DNA of 64,000 nucleotides from Anolis sagrei (GCF_037176765.1 NC_090034.1:25551375-25615374), one strand, 5' to 3'. Positions 33,301 to 42,825 are shown, numbered from the stretch's first letter. A program made the numbers and translations. The notes: generated by a model not told the origin, from the letters alone.

Positions 33301-35555
33301 TGAAGAGCAACACTCAAAAAACTGGGGAATTCCTGACATGAAACAATCGGGGCCCGTTAACACCTCCCAACAAAGGATTCCCTCTGGCAGCAACCAGCCA
33401 GGCTTTGAAGCTGCAAGGCCATTCAATGCTAATCAAGCTGGCCAATTGCAACATTCACACTTGCCTCAAGCAGACAAGAGTTCTTTCTCCCACCCTTGAC
33501 ATTATTCCACAGATGTATAAACCCCACTTGCCCAGGTTCCAACACATCTCACAACCTCTGAAGATGCCTGCTATAGATGTGGGCAAAACGTCAGGAGAGA
33601 ATGCTTCTGGAACATGGCCAGACAGCCTGGAAAACTCACAGCAAGGATTAGGAAATGAGCTTAGGAATTCCAAGGCTTCTCTGGAGCAGCTCCAATTGAC
33701 CCTCTATATCCACAGATTGAACATACAGAAAAGTCCCCAAGTTACAAACAACAACAATAATAATAACAATAATAATAAACTTTATACCCCGCCACCATCT
33801 CCCCAAAGGGGACTTGGGGCAGCTAACATGAGGCCAAGCCCAAAGGTACAGTACAGCAAAATAAAATAAAGACTGCAAACAAAAATTACATCAGAATAAA
33901 ATACATACAGTAGCAAAATAACATAAATAAAGCAAATGAACACAATATAAAATCGAACAGAATGGGCATATTATATTATATTATTAGCATAGCACAGGAG
34001 ACAAGCCGGAACACACACATACACATATACATTGGGATTTTTGCTGGGATGGACCCCCAACTGAAGGGGACTTACAAGATATATATACATACAGTATTAT
34101 TAGCATAGCACTATATCAGTATTATATATTACTATATTGCACTATACCATTATACTGTAATATTATTAGTAATATTACATGTAATATAAAATATATAATT
34201 ATGGTATTGTATTATTATTAGTATTATATTGTATTACATAATAATATTATACATTTTAGATGTATATACAGTATATTATATTATATTAATTTGTATTTGC
34301 ATGTAAGTTGCAAGAGGTACATTTTGTAAATGTAACTGCAACCATATATATAGAGAGAGAGGGAGGGAGGAAGAACAAGGTAGGGGCCAGAATGCAGCCT
34401 TGTCTGACTCCTTTGAACATGGATATTTCTCCAGAAAGTTATCCCAGATTGCCACATCTGATCTGCAATTTACTGTCACTACAATTAGGACATTAAGATC
34501 GTCCGGGGAGGCCCTGCTCTCGATCCCGCCAGCCTCACAAGCATGGCTGGTGGGGACGAGAGACAGGGCCTTCTCAGTGGTGGCCCCCCGGCTGTGGAAC
34601 GCCCTTCCCGCAGACGTTAGATCGGCCCCCTCCCTTCTGGCGTTCAGGAGAAGAGTAAAGACCTGGCTCTTTGAACAGGCGTTTAATTAAGCAGTGCAAC
34701 CAACTGATTGATCTTGGAACTTGGAATAATGGACGAGATCGGATTATGACTTTACTGATGAGACGTGATGGATTAGTTATATAGATGTATAGATGTTATA
34801 TTGATGTATTGTTGTATTGCTATATCGATGTAGTTGCTTTAGTTACTGTTTTAAATGCTAATGTTGTGCACTTTGTATGTTGTCCTGGCTGTAAACCGCA
34901 CTGAGTCGCCTGCGGGCTGAGAGAGTGCGGTATACAAGTAAAGTAAATAAATAAATACACAGGGCCTTAACAAGGCCTAGCAGTCTTTTACCATTCAAGG
35001 TTTTGTCCATTTTCCCCCATCGTTTATTTCTATCAGCCATGGATCTGCACCAAACATGGCACACACATACCCCATGACCCCCTTAAACTTCTGGTGCAGT
35101 TTGGGGGGGAAGGACCCTGGATGATGGGATTTGCTGTACCTTCAACCACATCCAGAGACTACTGCAAAGCCCATCGGCCATGGATCTGCGCCAATTTCTA
35201 ATGAGTCCATTCATAACATCCAAAACAAACAATGCCCTTTTCAAACAACCGAATCTAGTTGTTATAATAATAATGACGAGGAGAGAATACTGCTTTACAT
35301 CTTTATAGCAGCAAGAATCCTATAAGCCAGGTCTGGGCCAACTTCAGGTGTTTTGAGGGGGAAAAGGAGGGGGCCGGAGGCTGTTAGGAATTGTGGGAGT
35401 TGAAGTCCCAAACACCGGGAGGGAGGGAGGGCAGGCCCAGGCCTGGTCTACCCGGCCTCATGGTCCAGCTCAGTTCAGCCTAGCGTACCTTGCCGGCCTT
35501 CCTCTTCTTCCCGGCCAGAGTTGCCGGGATCCTGGGCGGCCCGCGCCCAGCTCAT
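14254..35555 (-). CDS. TMC7: TMC7, transmembrane channel-like protein 7
   Basis: Minus-strand exons in order: 35489-35555 (probable first), 32547-32758, 31240-31388, 28971-29138, 28763-28848, 27066-27211, 25387-25534, 24358-24531, 23701-23889, 22128-22245, 20710-20807, 19254-19437, 18626-18756, 18100-18255, 15134-15212, 14254-14313. Together they encode about 720 residues, the usual TMC7 length. Matches to recalled human TMC7 run along the whole protein: [91 protein letters not shown], the TMC signature [72 protein letters not shown] proteins are multi-pass membrane proteins related to the TMC1/2 mechanotransduction channels; the role of TMC7 is less settled. All internal junctions keep phase except 24358/23889. 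Exon 1 also does not join exon 2 in phase, so a small exon is probably missing at each place. Confidence 0.93.
15896..17575 (+). mobile_element. Penelope-like element (PLE) with RT and GIY-YIG parts
   Basis: The reverse transcriptase core is at about 16200-16750 ([28 protein letters not shown]), followed by a GIY-YIG endonuclease region at about 16870-17030 ([19 protein letters not shown]). The ends are inverted copies of each other: about 65 bp at 15898-15962 mirrors 17475-17540. A 12-bp direct repeat gaagtatgaaac flanks it (at about 15884 and 17574). The copy is 5' truncated and not intact. It sits in the TMC7 intron between exons 18100-18255 and 15134-15212. Many shorter pieces of the same family lie elsewhere in the window. 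Confidence 0.85.
18958..19101. mobile_element. hAT foldback MITE with 8-bp target duplication
   Basis: The two halves are reverse complements (cttcggccctccaggtg ... cacctggagggccgaagg). The ends are CAGGCATGGGG and GACCCCTG. A perfect 8-bp duplication ctttaagg lies at 18950-18957 and 19102-19109. These traits fit the hAT superfamily. Confidence 0.85.
20005..20672. mobile_element. Non-autonomous DNA element with repeated inner end motifs
   Basis: The left end reads ttcatcacataatagtcaca; the right end is the reverse complement of a similar motif (gtgtgtgactcttatatttg). Extra copies of the end motif lie inside at about 20065 and 20600. An inner inverted repeat (ggggctgattttccctt at about 20110 against gaaaatcagcccc at about 20427) makes the middle fold back. 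No reading frame of note. Confidence 0.55.
22385..22672. repeat. TMC7: Polypurine tract (GA-rich) in TMC7 intron
   Basis: Nearly 290 bp of almost pure A and G on the plus strand, in irregular GAA, GGA and GAAG units. The long reading frames across it on both strands are by-products of the low complexity. Such tracts can form triplex DNA. It lies just upstream, in TMC7 orientation, of exon 22128-22245. Confidence 0.85.
22845..23475. mobile_element. L2-like LINE pieces in opposite orientations
   Basis: 22845-22912 is the reverse complement of an L2-like 3' end. 22913-23475 is a forward 3' part with the C-terminal coding piece ([15 protein letters not shown]) and a terminal block ctgagtcccccttcagggggag. 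Confidence 0.7.
23970..24240 (+). mobile_element. Inverted-repeat MITE, copy 2 (partial)
   Basis: Contains ctgttcctggtttataagtg, taattggttctatcataaaa and gagtagaacaacatatttca, shared with 3620-3965. Its 3' inverted end is missing or degraded. Confidence 0.6.
24699..25321 (+). mobile_element. tRNA-derived SINE interrupted by a hAT MITE
   Basis: Starts ggagcccccggtggcgcaat, has a B box (gattcaaatcc), and ends cactcctgacagg plus A-rich tail. A direct repeat gtttatttca(c/g)tg flanks it. The hAT element at 24728-25076 splits it. It belongs to a second SINE family, different in body from the Sauria type; other copies are at 53756-54003 and part of 40452-40550. Confidence 0.8.
24728..25076. mobile_element. 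hAT MITE (Charlie-like ends) inside a SINE
   Basis: The left end is CAGGGGTCTTCAAACTTT; the right end is its mirror, agtttgaggacccctg. The 8-bp duplication is ggttaaac (24720-24727) and ggttaaat (25077-25084). Inside there is a GTT run and no coding region. Confidence 0.88.
25620..26200 (+). mobile_element. PLE fragments with a LINE fragment between them
   Basis: 25625-25690 is an inverted PLE end. 25690-25985 is the forward PLE GIY-YIG end and 3' UTR. 25980-26115 is a jockey-like LINE piece that matches 27790-28210. 26130-26195 is again a PLE 3' end (gtgaaacagcagatgagaat). The LINE piece holds the empty site of the foldback element at 27841. Confidence 0.65.
26205..26395 (+). mobile_element. 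LINE 3' end, family not assigned
   Basis: T-rich 3' UTR ending in acaaagcaaggtgggtaaga and an ATAAAATTGTTGTTGTT tail. Strongly 5' truncated. Confidence 0.5.
26655..26850 (-). mobile_element. LINE 3' end fragment
   Basis: An AAC-rich tail (about 26670-26695) followed by the reverse complement of the block cctctccttgtggctcaagg, also seen at 3240 and 31050. Confidence 0.6.
27345..28330 (+). mobile_element. Jockey-group LINE fragment with RT
   Basis: 27440-27770 encodes part of a reverse transcriptase ([28 protein letters not shown]). The coding similarity continues at 27790-28330 with KAVVLPTLL and a late cysteine/histidine-rich part. The clade (Vingi, I or related) is not resolved by eye. It is interrupted by the foldback element at 27841-28120. 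Confidence 0.65.
27841..28120. mobile_element. 280-bp palindromic foldback MITE, TTA target duplication
   Basis: Two arms (27841-27976 and 27983-28120) are over 90 percent identical in reverse orientation around a 6-nt loop. The ends are GAGCCGCCGCAAACTAGCG and its mirror. It is flanked by TTA on both sides. The same LINE sequence at 26010-26060 lacks it (ctgttataagcc), which proves a clean insertion with a 3-bp duplication. TTA fits PIF/Harbinger targets. The arms carry TGACGTCA-like sites. Confidence 0.85.
29165..30605 (+). mobile_element. PLE copy split by an L2-like LINE
   Basis: 29165-29500 is an inverted PLE end (ttgctatgagttttccagg). 29540-29732 and 30354-30605 are forward PLE 3' sequence that read on into each other (attcaatgc | aatcaaggtggcc) once the LINE at 29733-30353 is set aside. 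Confidence 0.7.
29733..30353 (+). mobile_element. L2-like LINE 3' part
   Basis: The C-terminal coding end of the second reading frame (29740-30103, with [20 protein letters not shown] and [16 protein letters not shown]), then a 3' UTR with gccctgagtcgcctgcgggc and an (AAAT)n tail. The tail type and end block recur at 34487-34960. Confidence 0.8.
31637..31800. mobile_element. MITE fragment with a 76-bp hairpin
   Basis: 31637-31658 (gacacttattacactttgtt) and 31692-31712 are reverse complements. The rest matches the start of the MITE at 3620-3965 (gggttctgtcataaaaacat). Likely a rearranged copy of that family. Confidence 0.55.
31800..32390 (+). mobile_element. L2-like LINE 3' part
   Basis: An almost open C-terminal frame at 31805-32248 ([20 protein letters not shown] ... 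[18 protein letters not shown]) and a short 3' end. It lacks the usual terminal block and tail. Confidence 0.7.
32830..33650 (+). mobile_element. PLE copy with foldback layout
   Basis: 32831-33050 is the PLE 3' region in reverse. 33060-33650 is the same region forward, starting within the GIY-YIG C-terminus ([17 protein letters not shown]-like at 33100). So the copy is an inverted duplication of its own 3' end around a short centre, a layout known for PLEs. Confidence 0.7.
33755..33900 (-). mobile_element. L2-like LINE 3' end
   Basis: AAT-rich tail then the reverse of the terminal block (ccgccaccatctccccaaag). Confidence 0.65.
33900..34485. other. AT-rich stretch without a gene
   Basis: Many ATTATA/TATATA tracts (33960-34290), then GA-rich and unassigned sequence. 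Nothing else recognised. Confidence 0.5.
34487..34962 (+). mobile_element. L2-like LINE 3' end, fairly young
   Basis: Open C-terminal frame to 34690 ([20 protein letters not shown] ... [10 protein letters not shown]), 3' UTR, terminal block cactgagtcgcctgcgggc and an (AAAT)n tail at 34945. Confidence 0.8.
35326..35425. mobile_element. hAT foldback MITE, partial
   Basis: Matches half-arms of the foldback family at 52825-52958 (ctgggccaacttcaggtg; aattgtgggagttgaagtcc). The ends are degraded. Confidence 0.55.
35489..35555 (-). CDS. TMC7: Probable first coding exon of TMC7
   Basis: In a CpG-rich region. The ATG at 35553-35555 gives [20 protein letters not shown] and ends at CAAG/gtacgc. It ends in phase 1, while the next known exon (32547-32758) starts in phase 0, so one small exon between them is likely. 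The N-terminus of TMC7 is poorly conserved, so similarity cannot decide. Confidence 0.5.
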
Positions 35556-35559
35556 GTCC

Positions 35560-35960
35560 GCCGGCCCCGCGCTGCCTTCCGGCTCTTTCCGCCTGGAGGG
35601 AAGGAGGAGGGAGGCAGCCAATGGGAGGAGCGATGGGAGGGAGCCAATGGGAGGGAAGGAAGAAGGAGGGAGCCAATGGGAGGAGCGAGGGCGGGCTCTT
35701 GTTGGGGATCTTGGCTTCCGCGCCTTCCCCTCCCCTTTCCGCTTGGAGCCAATAAGAGGAGCGAGAAAGGGAGCAAGGGAGGGAGGGAGCCAATGGGAGG
35801 AGCGAAAGTGGGAGGGAGCGAGGGAGGGGAAGCCAATGGGAGGAGCGAGGGAGGGAGGACTCTTGTTTCTCCGCCCCTTTCCGCCCGGAGCCAATGGGAG
35901 GAGCGGGGAGGACGTGGAGGGCGGGCCCTCCCGCCGTCAGTCTCCGCCCGTCTGTTCCTT
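35560..35960 (-). promoter_or_regulatory. TMC7: TMC7 CpG-rich promoter with seven CCAAT boxes
   Basis: CCAAT at 35618, 35644, 35673, 35749, 35790, 35833 and 35891 (plus-strand reading), mostly in the repeated context agccaatgggaggagcg. This is a short tandem amplification of an NF-Y-like site with GGGAGG runs. There is no TATA box. Its position directly upstream of TMC7 exon 1 supports promoter function. Confidence 0.65.
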
Positions 35961-35984
35961 TGACTGGTTGGCAACAAATGGTGG

Positions 35985-37545
35985 ACAGACACCTGTTGCT
36001 AGGTGGAGTGGCCCTCTGGTGTCACAGGCTACTGGGTGGAGTGGCCCCTCTGTGAGATCACCGGCTTTGGCTGTTGCTGGGTGGAGTAACCTTCTGGTGT
36101 CACAGAATTGTGGGTGAAGTGGCCCCTCTGTGGTGTCACAAGTGTTGCAGTTTGTTAGTTTATATTGAAAATACACAGTAGTCTTCTCAGCTCTAGGCAG
36201 CAAGTTGAAAATACACAGAGTATATAAGAAAAATGTCTTTACTCTTGAGTAGTCAACACATGTATTTTATAAAGAAAAATACAGTAGCCTTGAAAACACA
36301 TAGTTCACATTGTCCATCGCAGAAGGAAAAGAAACTTACAAAACAATGCATTAATCTGCTTCTTTCCAGCAAACCTTGTAGTGTAGTTCCATCTCTGATT
36401 ACTTCATTTCACCCACACCTGCATCAAGAAAACTTCACCTGATATACATCCTAATCAGGGAGTGGTTCTTCCTCAACACACATATAAGCAAGAGATGATT
36501 CTTGTCAAGACTTACAAAATCATATACTGTAACAACAACCTTTGGCTGTTGTTGGGGGGATTGGCCCGTCTGTGGTTTCATAGGCTTCTGCGTGAAGTGT
36601 CCCCTCTGTGGTGTCACAGGCTTCAGCTGTAGCTGGGTGCAGTGGCCCCTCAGTGAGATTGCAGGATTCAGCTGTTGCTAGGTTGAGTGGCCCTCTGGTG
36701 TCACAGGCTACTGGGTGGAGTGGCTCCTCTGTGAGATCACCGGCTGCGGCTGTTGCTGGGTGGAGTGGCCCCTCTGGTGTCACAGGCTTCTGGGTGGAGT
36801 GGCCCCTCTGAGAGATCACTGGCTTCCCCTGTTCCTGGGTGGAGTGGCCCTCTGGTGTCACAAAATTCTGGATGAAGTGGCCCATCTGTGGTTTTACAAG
36901 CTTTGGCTGTTGTTGGGTGGATTGGCCCCTCTGTGGTGTCACAGGCTTCTGGGTGAAGTGTCCCCTCTGTGGTGTCACAGGCTTCAGCTATAGCTGGGTG
37001 CAGTGGCCCCTCAGCGAGATTGCAGGTTTCAGCTGTTGCTAAGTGGAGTGGTGTCATAGGCTACTGGGTGGAGTTGTCCCTCTGTGAGATCACCGGCTTT
37101 GGCTGTTGCTGGGTGGAGTGGCCCCTCTGTGAGATCACCGGCTTTGGCTGTTGTTGGGTGGAGTGGCCCTCTGGTGTCACATAATTCTGGGTGAAGTAGC
37201 CCCTCTGTGGTATCACAAGCTTTGGCTGTTGTTGGAGAGATTGGCCCATCTGTGGTGTCACATGCCTCTGGGTGAAGTGTCCCCTCTGTGGTGTCACAGG
37301 CTTCAGCTGTAGCTGGGTGCAGTGGCCCCTCAGCAAGATTGCAGGCTTCAGCTATTGCTAGGTGGAGTGGCCCTCTGGTGTCACAGGCTACTGGGTGGAG
37401 TGGCCCCTCTGTGAGATCACCGGCTTTGGCTGTTGCTGGGTGGAGTGGTCCTCTGGTGTCACAGACTTCTGGGTGAAGTGGCCCCTCTGTGGTGTCATAA
37501 GCTTTAGCTGTTATTGGGTGGAGTGGCCCCTCTGTGGTGTCACTG
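35985..37545. repeat. Minisatellite with 33- and 45-bp units
   Basis: Units of the type tggcccctctgtgagatcac + cggctttggctgttgctggg + tggag (45 bp) alternate with shorter tggccctctggtgtcacagg units (33 bp). A non-repeat piece lies at about 36145-36535. Both unit lengths are multiples of three, which explains the long reading frames on both strands; I do not take them as genes. The core gttgctgggtggagtggccc and the end flank are shared with 2222-2990. Confidence 0.88.
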
Positions 37546-37725
37546 GGAAAGAAAGTGTCTATGAGGGGAGAGGGGAAAGGAAGGAAAGAGCCACCAAGAG
37601 AGTCCTGTTGCTGAAGGGAGAAAGAGAAGAAGAATGGAAAGAAAGGGAGAATGAAAAAAGGTAGGGAAGGAAGGAAGGAAAGTGAAAGGGGAAAAGGGAT
37701 GAGGCGAGGGATAAAGAACACCACT
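37546..37725. other. Purine-rich flank of the minisatellite
   Basis: GA-rich sequence (gaaaggaaggaaagagcc). Its beginning resembles 3000-3030 at the end of the other minisatellite. Confidence 0.5.
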
Positions 37726-37907
37726 CAGAAACAGGAGAACTCCAGACAGGAAGCAATCAAGTGCCAGTTAACACCTCCTAAACAATGATGCCTTCAGGCA
37801 CAACAGCCAGGCTACCTCCATGCAGATACCTTCACTGATTGACTCTGCATCTGCAAGGCTACTCAATGCTATTCAAGCTTGCTAAGTGCAACATTCGCAT
37901 TTGCTTT

Positions 37908-38438
37908 TGTAGGGGACCCCCTGCTTGGGGTCCTTGCTGAGTCCGTCACAGAGGGCAGCAAAATGAAGAGAGTCTAGTCTCCAGAGGTAAAGCAGAAAAT
38001 CTCTTTATTTCAAGTGTGGCCACACAGGGAGAAACAACCAAGACAAACCAGTGTCTTCAAAAAAGGCTGTCTCTCATATTTGGATATTTCAGTCACCTTA
38101 TATACATGTCTTTTCACTGTGTCATGGGCACACACCTCTCTTATCGGATCAACCATTCAAAAACATGTTTTTCTCATATTTTGCCACTTCAGTGTCTTTC
38201 ACTGCTAACCTTCTACAAACTACGTAAACACACACATTATTGTTACAGATAAGCATTTTGGGTGTTAACCCACCCTGAGTACTCTCTAGGCGAACTTGAC
38301 AATACAGTATCTTGTGTCTTCCAGATTCATTATCTCCTCTTAGCTTTTGGTCTTCTGCAGGCCAGAGGAGAGGGACAAACCCCTCTTTAGGTTTGCATTT
38401 CAGCACTTAAACACTTCTAAGTTCTGTTAACCCTTTCA
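37908..38438 (-). repeat. Long terminal repeat (3' copy of the provirus)
   Basis: Same length and, as far as I can read, same sequence as 44375-44905; offset 6467. Confidence 0.9.
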
Positions 38439-38500
38439 CTCCTCCCTTTTCTTTTTGCGAAAGCTGATCATACAGAAGCTGAAGCAAGATCAATATCTAG

Positions 38501-38824
38501 TTATAACATTTTTACGATACCCTGGCATTTGGGAACCGCACTTGTGGTGAACTTATAACACATCCTCATGATGATGGGAAAACACATCACAATTATAAAA
38601 AATACAATAATCAACAGGACAATACCCAGGAACAATCCCTTTAGCCATCCGAAATCTGGTAACCCTGAGGTTAGCCAATTCCACCAACTTTCACCTGTTG
38701 GGGAGTAGATAGATTGTACCATAGCAACAATCTTCTCACAGGTGGGGTAATGTCCTAAATGTGTACTAACGGCAACTGTAGTATTTAGAGTCACACAAGT
38801 TTCTTCTTGGCACAGGTATAGCAT
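38501..38824 (-). pseudogene. Retroviral envelope transmembrane remnant (fossil)
   Basis: Encodes a C-terminal envelope piece with a hydrophobic membrane span (GLFLGIVLLIIVFFIIVMC) preceded by SWWNWLTSGLPDFGWLKG, as in gammaretrovirus-type transmembrane proteins. It lies next to the 3' LTR, as expected for env. Confidence 0.75.
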
Positions 38825-38829
38825 CAGGA

Positions 38830-40450
38830 TGCTACAGCCTAAATCATAGAATCATATCAGAATCACATCAAGGAGAGCTCTCGTGCACACACACATTCAT
38901 TCATACTCATGCACACACAGGCCTCCTCCGGCGAAGATGATCAGTCTTTTCCGAGGAAGCGTGGACGCTCTGTTGCTGCAGTTCAGGAAGCGTGGAGATT
39001 GTCAGGGGTCCCCTGCATTTATAGGCCAAAATCCATTTTTCTTCATTTCAACAGTCAGGTTGCTCTGTCCTCTTACTAAAGGACAATATGTCTTTGTTCT
39101 CTCCAAAGTTCAAGACATTCGCATTCCAGGCCTCATGACTTATGGGGTACCTCCTGCACTCCTTACATGCTCGGCCGCACACGTCATTGTCCATTGTTGT
39201 TCAGTTATGCCTTACTGCCTCCTCGCTTCGACTGCCAAGTTCGTCCCATATCATAACTCCACGTTGGTTTTTCTTCAGGCCTGTTTCTTCTCTTTTCCAT
39301 GCATTCAAACATTCATTCCTCACATATTCCTCCCCTTGATACATAAATGCTAATTTATCGTATCACATACATGATCCATACATGATAAGCAATTCAGTGT
39401 TGGTTATACTTATAATCAAACTTGATTAAGTGTAGAGTACATATGTTTAGGTTAATATTGAACTTGTATGATTAATCAAACATCATAGTTCATAAATGTG
39501 TTTCTAAACACGTTAACTTGTTTTCAAATATAGATAATCGATTTGTCAGTCCTGTCATTCGTCTAAGAGGCCATAAGATCCAAATGCTTAGCAGCAATAT
39601 AAGTATTCTTATCCATACTATTGGATGTATCCAGTGAAGATATCATACCAGTGGTGTTCTGTGTTTCCCCATCAGATCAATATAAATCATTAGGTGATAT
39701 AACACATAGGCATTATATTCCATTGTCATATACCATGGTTTTGGGCTTTAGCTTTTGTAACTTGCAGATTGCATCTGCCATTTCCAATGCACATGGTTCA
39801 ACTTGTTTTACTGTTAAAGAACATACATATCCCATTTATTGCATCTATCAATATCAATTGTTTCATTCAAATTTGTATATTTGGACCTTGTGCATATGGT
39901 TTTCTTGGATAACAAATATGGAACCCAGAACCATTTCCCCACATGCATAGGCATAGGAACTATATCACAAACCAAATTTTCTTCAATATTGACCATTTTC
40001 CCCAAGGTTTCCAGTTCCAATCTTAGTATATCATCTTCCCAAGAATATTTGACAAGCTTACTTCATCCTTTATAATCTGTTCTTAACCAATAATGTAATT
40101 TTGTTAATTCCAGGAAGGCTTCTGAGTGTCCTCCCATTATTAACATCAACATTTTTCTTTCCAATATCTCAAATTTATTTCCATAGTCAAACAACTCATA
40201 GACTTACTTATTTGTTGTAAGGTTTCATTTTTATCTTTCATTAAAGCAACCAAGGATGATTCAGCTGGTCAAATATACTTAATTGCAATCCGGCAGTAAT
40301 CCCATGAGTCCTGAATGTTCCCACAAACATTTTCCCTGTCAGTTGTAACCTTCCCATTTATGAAATCAAAGTCCTGTTACTATTGGTTTGGCTTCTTACC
40401 ATGATCTTACCAAATAAGGTGCATGTTTCTTTATTGAACCCTTATTGTAT
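38830..40450. other. Internal provirus sequence, not recognisable as genes
   Basis: Between the envelope remnant and the LINE insertion I see no conserved gene part. The reading frames are short. Confidence 0.5.
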
Positions 40451-40451
40451 C

Positions 40452-41935
40452 ACATTTGCTGGGGGACATGAGAGAAGCCTCCTCGCAGGATTGCAAGACA
40501 TCCGGGCATCCCCTGGGCAACATCTTCGTAGACGGCCGATTCTCTCAACCCAGAAGCAACCAGAGACGACCAGGATTACCACCTCACCCGCCTCATAGGA
40601 AACCTGCTACAAAACAGGAGCTTCTTTGTTGAGTTCCAGGGCCAGAGAAGCAGATGGCGGAAACAGAAGAACGGCCTGCCTCAGGGGAGCATGCTTGCTC
40701 CATCCATGTTCAACATCTACACAAATGACCAGCCACTGCCAGAAGGGACAGAAAGTTTCATCTATGCTGATGATCGTGCCATTACTGCTCAAGCAGGGAG
40801 CTTTGAGATGGTAGAACAGAAGCTTTCCGAAGCTCTAGGTGCTCTTACTGCCTATTACAGGGAAAACCAACTGATCCCTAATGCATCTAAAACACAGACA
40901 TGCGCCTTTCACCTTAAGAACAGACAAGCTTCCCGAGCTCTGAGGATTACCTAGGAAGGAATCCCACTGGAGCATTGCAGCACACCCAAATACCTGGGAG
41001 TCACTTTGGACCGTGCTCTGACCTACAAGAAGCACTGCCTGAACATCAAACAAAAAGTGGGTGCTAGAAACAACATCATACGAAAGCTGACTGGCACAAC
41101 CTGGGGATCACAACCAGACACAGTGAAGACATCTGCCCTTGCGCTATGCTACTCTGCTGCTGAGTATGCATGCCCAGTGTGGAACACATCTCTCCACACT
41201 AAAACAGTAGATGTGGCTCTTAATGAGACATGCCGCATTATCACGGGGTGTCTGCGCCCCACACCACTGGAGAAATTACACTGCTTAGCCGGTATTGCAC
41301 CACCTGACATCCACCGGGAAGTAGCAGCCAATAGTGAAAGGACCAAGGCAGAGACATCTCCAGCTCATCCCCTATTTGGCTATCAGCCAGCACGTCAACG
41401 ACTTAAATCAAAACATAGTTTTCTTAGATCTACAGAGACACTCGCTGGAACACCCCAGCAAGCGAGAGTCGAAAAGTGGCAGGCCCAAATCCAGCACCTC
41501 AATTCATGGGTGATACCAGATGAGAGACTCCCCCCTGGGCACTCAGAAGACTGGGCGACTTGGAAGGCACTGAACAGATTGCGCTCTAGCACCACGAGAT
41601 GCAGAGCCAATCTTAAGAAATGGGGCTACAGGGTGGAATCCTCAGCATGCGAGTGCGGAGAAGAACAAACCACTGACCACCTGCTGCAATGCACCCTGAG
41701 CCCTGCCACATGCACGATGGAGAACCTTCTTGCGGCAACCCCAGAGGCACTCCAAGTGGCCAGATACTGGTCAAAGGACATTTAACCAAATACCAAATTT
41801 GCAAAATCTGTGTGGTTTTTTTCTCTTTCTTTCTTTCTTTCTTTCTTTCTTTTCTTTTTCTTTTTAATCTCTGTGTTTGTTTTGCTCTGTTAGAATTGTA
41901 ATACAATGGTTGCTGATGACACGATAAATAAATAA
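40452..41935 (+). mobile_element. LINE (jockey-group) with a SINE piece at its 5' end
   Basis: 40452-40550 matches the middle of the second SINE family (gacatgagagaagcctcc ... gggcaacatcttcgtagac). From about 40552 a LINE follows: RT motif GLPQGSMLAPSMFNIYTND and FIYADDRA at 40670-40780, then TPKYLGVTLDRALTYKKH, then a C-terminal CECGEEQTTDHLLQC zinc-knuckle-like part, stop at 41783-41785, 3' UTR with a CTTT microsatellite, and tail gatgacacgataaataaata. One in-frame stop near 40952 separates the RT from the C-terminal part. It is 5' truncated. Confidence 0.8.
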
Positions 41936-42224
41936 AATCACATTTGCTATTTGAAAAATCCCATATACCAAAGCTGTACTTCTCTATTTGAAGCTCAATA
42001 TTTTCCATCCATTGTATTCTCTGTCTTTCCTTCTATCACTTGGTTGATCTGATTAAAAACATCATTTCATCCTTATTTTTTCTATACCCTTTATACAATA
42101 AATCTTATACTTTATACCATATATTGCTTTCATTTGTGTTAGAGCAATTGTTCTTTACCAGTCATGTAAACCAATCTTAGCAAATTCTGCATTTTGATAT
42201 CTCATTTGCTTTGTTTTTCAAAAA

Positions 42225-42281
42225 GGTCTGATGCTCTGGAAAAACCAATAGGTTCTGGTACCAGATAATAATATGAGTCAC

Positions 42282-42321
<40 letters not shown>

Positions 42322-42330
42322 GCACTCCTT
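42225..42330. repeat. (ATT)n microsatellite
   Basis: ATT repeat at about 42282-42322. Confidence 0.85.
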
Positions 42331-42439
42331 AAAAACTATAAAACACAAACAATACATATATTTACTGTTCCAATTAATAGTCCAATTGCAATTTTTTTTC
42401 ATAAGCTTTGCATCCTTTTAATTGGTGGCCAGTTGCATT

Positions 42440-42825
42440 CCTGTTTAGAAACCAAATAAAGGGGGATATGATAGCCATGTATAAATATGTGAGAGGAAGC
42501 CACAGGGAGGAGGGAGCAAGCTTGTTTTCTGCTTCCCTGGAGACTAGGATGCGGAACAATGGCTTCAAACTACAAGAAAGGAGATTCCATCTGAACATGA
42601 GGAAGAACTTCCTGACTGTGAGAGCCGTTCAGCAGTGGAACTCTCTGCCCCGGAGTGTGGTGGAGGCTCCTTCTTTGGAGGCTTTTAAGCAGAGGCTGGA
42701 TGGCCATCTGTCAGGGGTGATTTGAATGCAATATTCCTGCTTCTTGGCAGGGGGTTGGACTGGATGGCCCATGAGGTCTCTTCCAACTCTTTGATTCTAT
42801 GATTCTATGATTCTATGAAAACTGT
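42440..42825 (+). mobile_element. CR1 LINE 3' end
   Basis: Reads gatatgatagccatgtataa ... ggagattccatctgaacatg ... gttggactggatggcccat, then tandem attctatg end repeats, the CR1 hallmark. Confidence 0.88.

Noticed and set aside
35393-36117. Several overlapping frames on both strands across 35.4-36.1 kb
   Set aside because: GC-rich promoter with repeated units keeps many frames open. Only the short minus-strand exon 35489-35555 has a plausible splice donor and position.
36520-36978. Second long frame through the same minisatellite
   Set aside because: Same reason: by-product of the 33- and 45-bp units.
37029-37724. Minus-strand frame of 231 codons with repeating TTEGPLHP units
   Set aside because: It lies in the minisatellite, whose unit lengths are multiples of three; other frames are open too. 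No start context or conservation.
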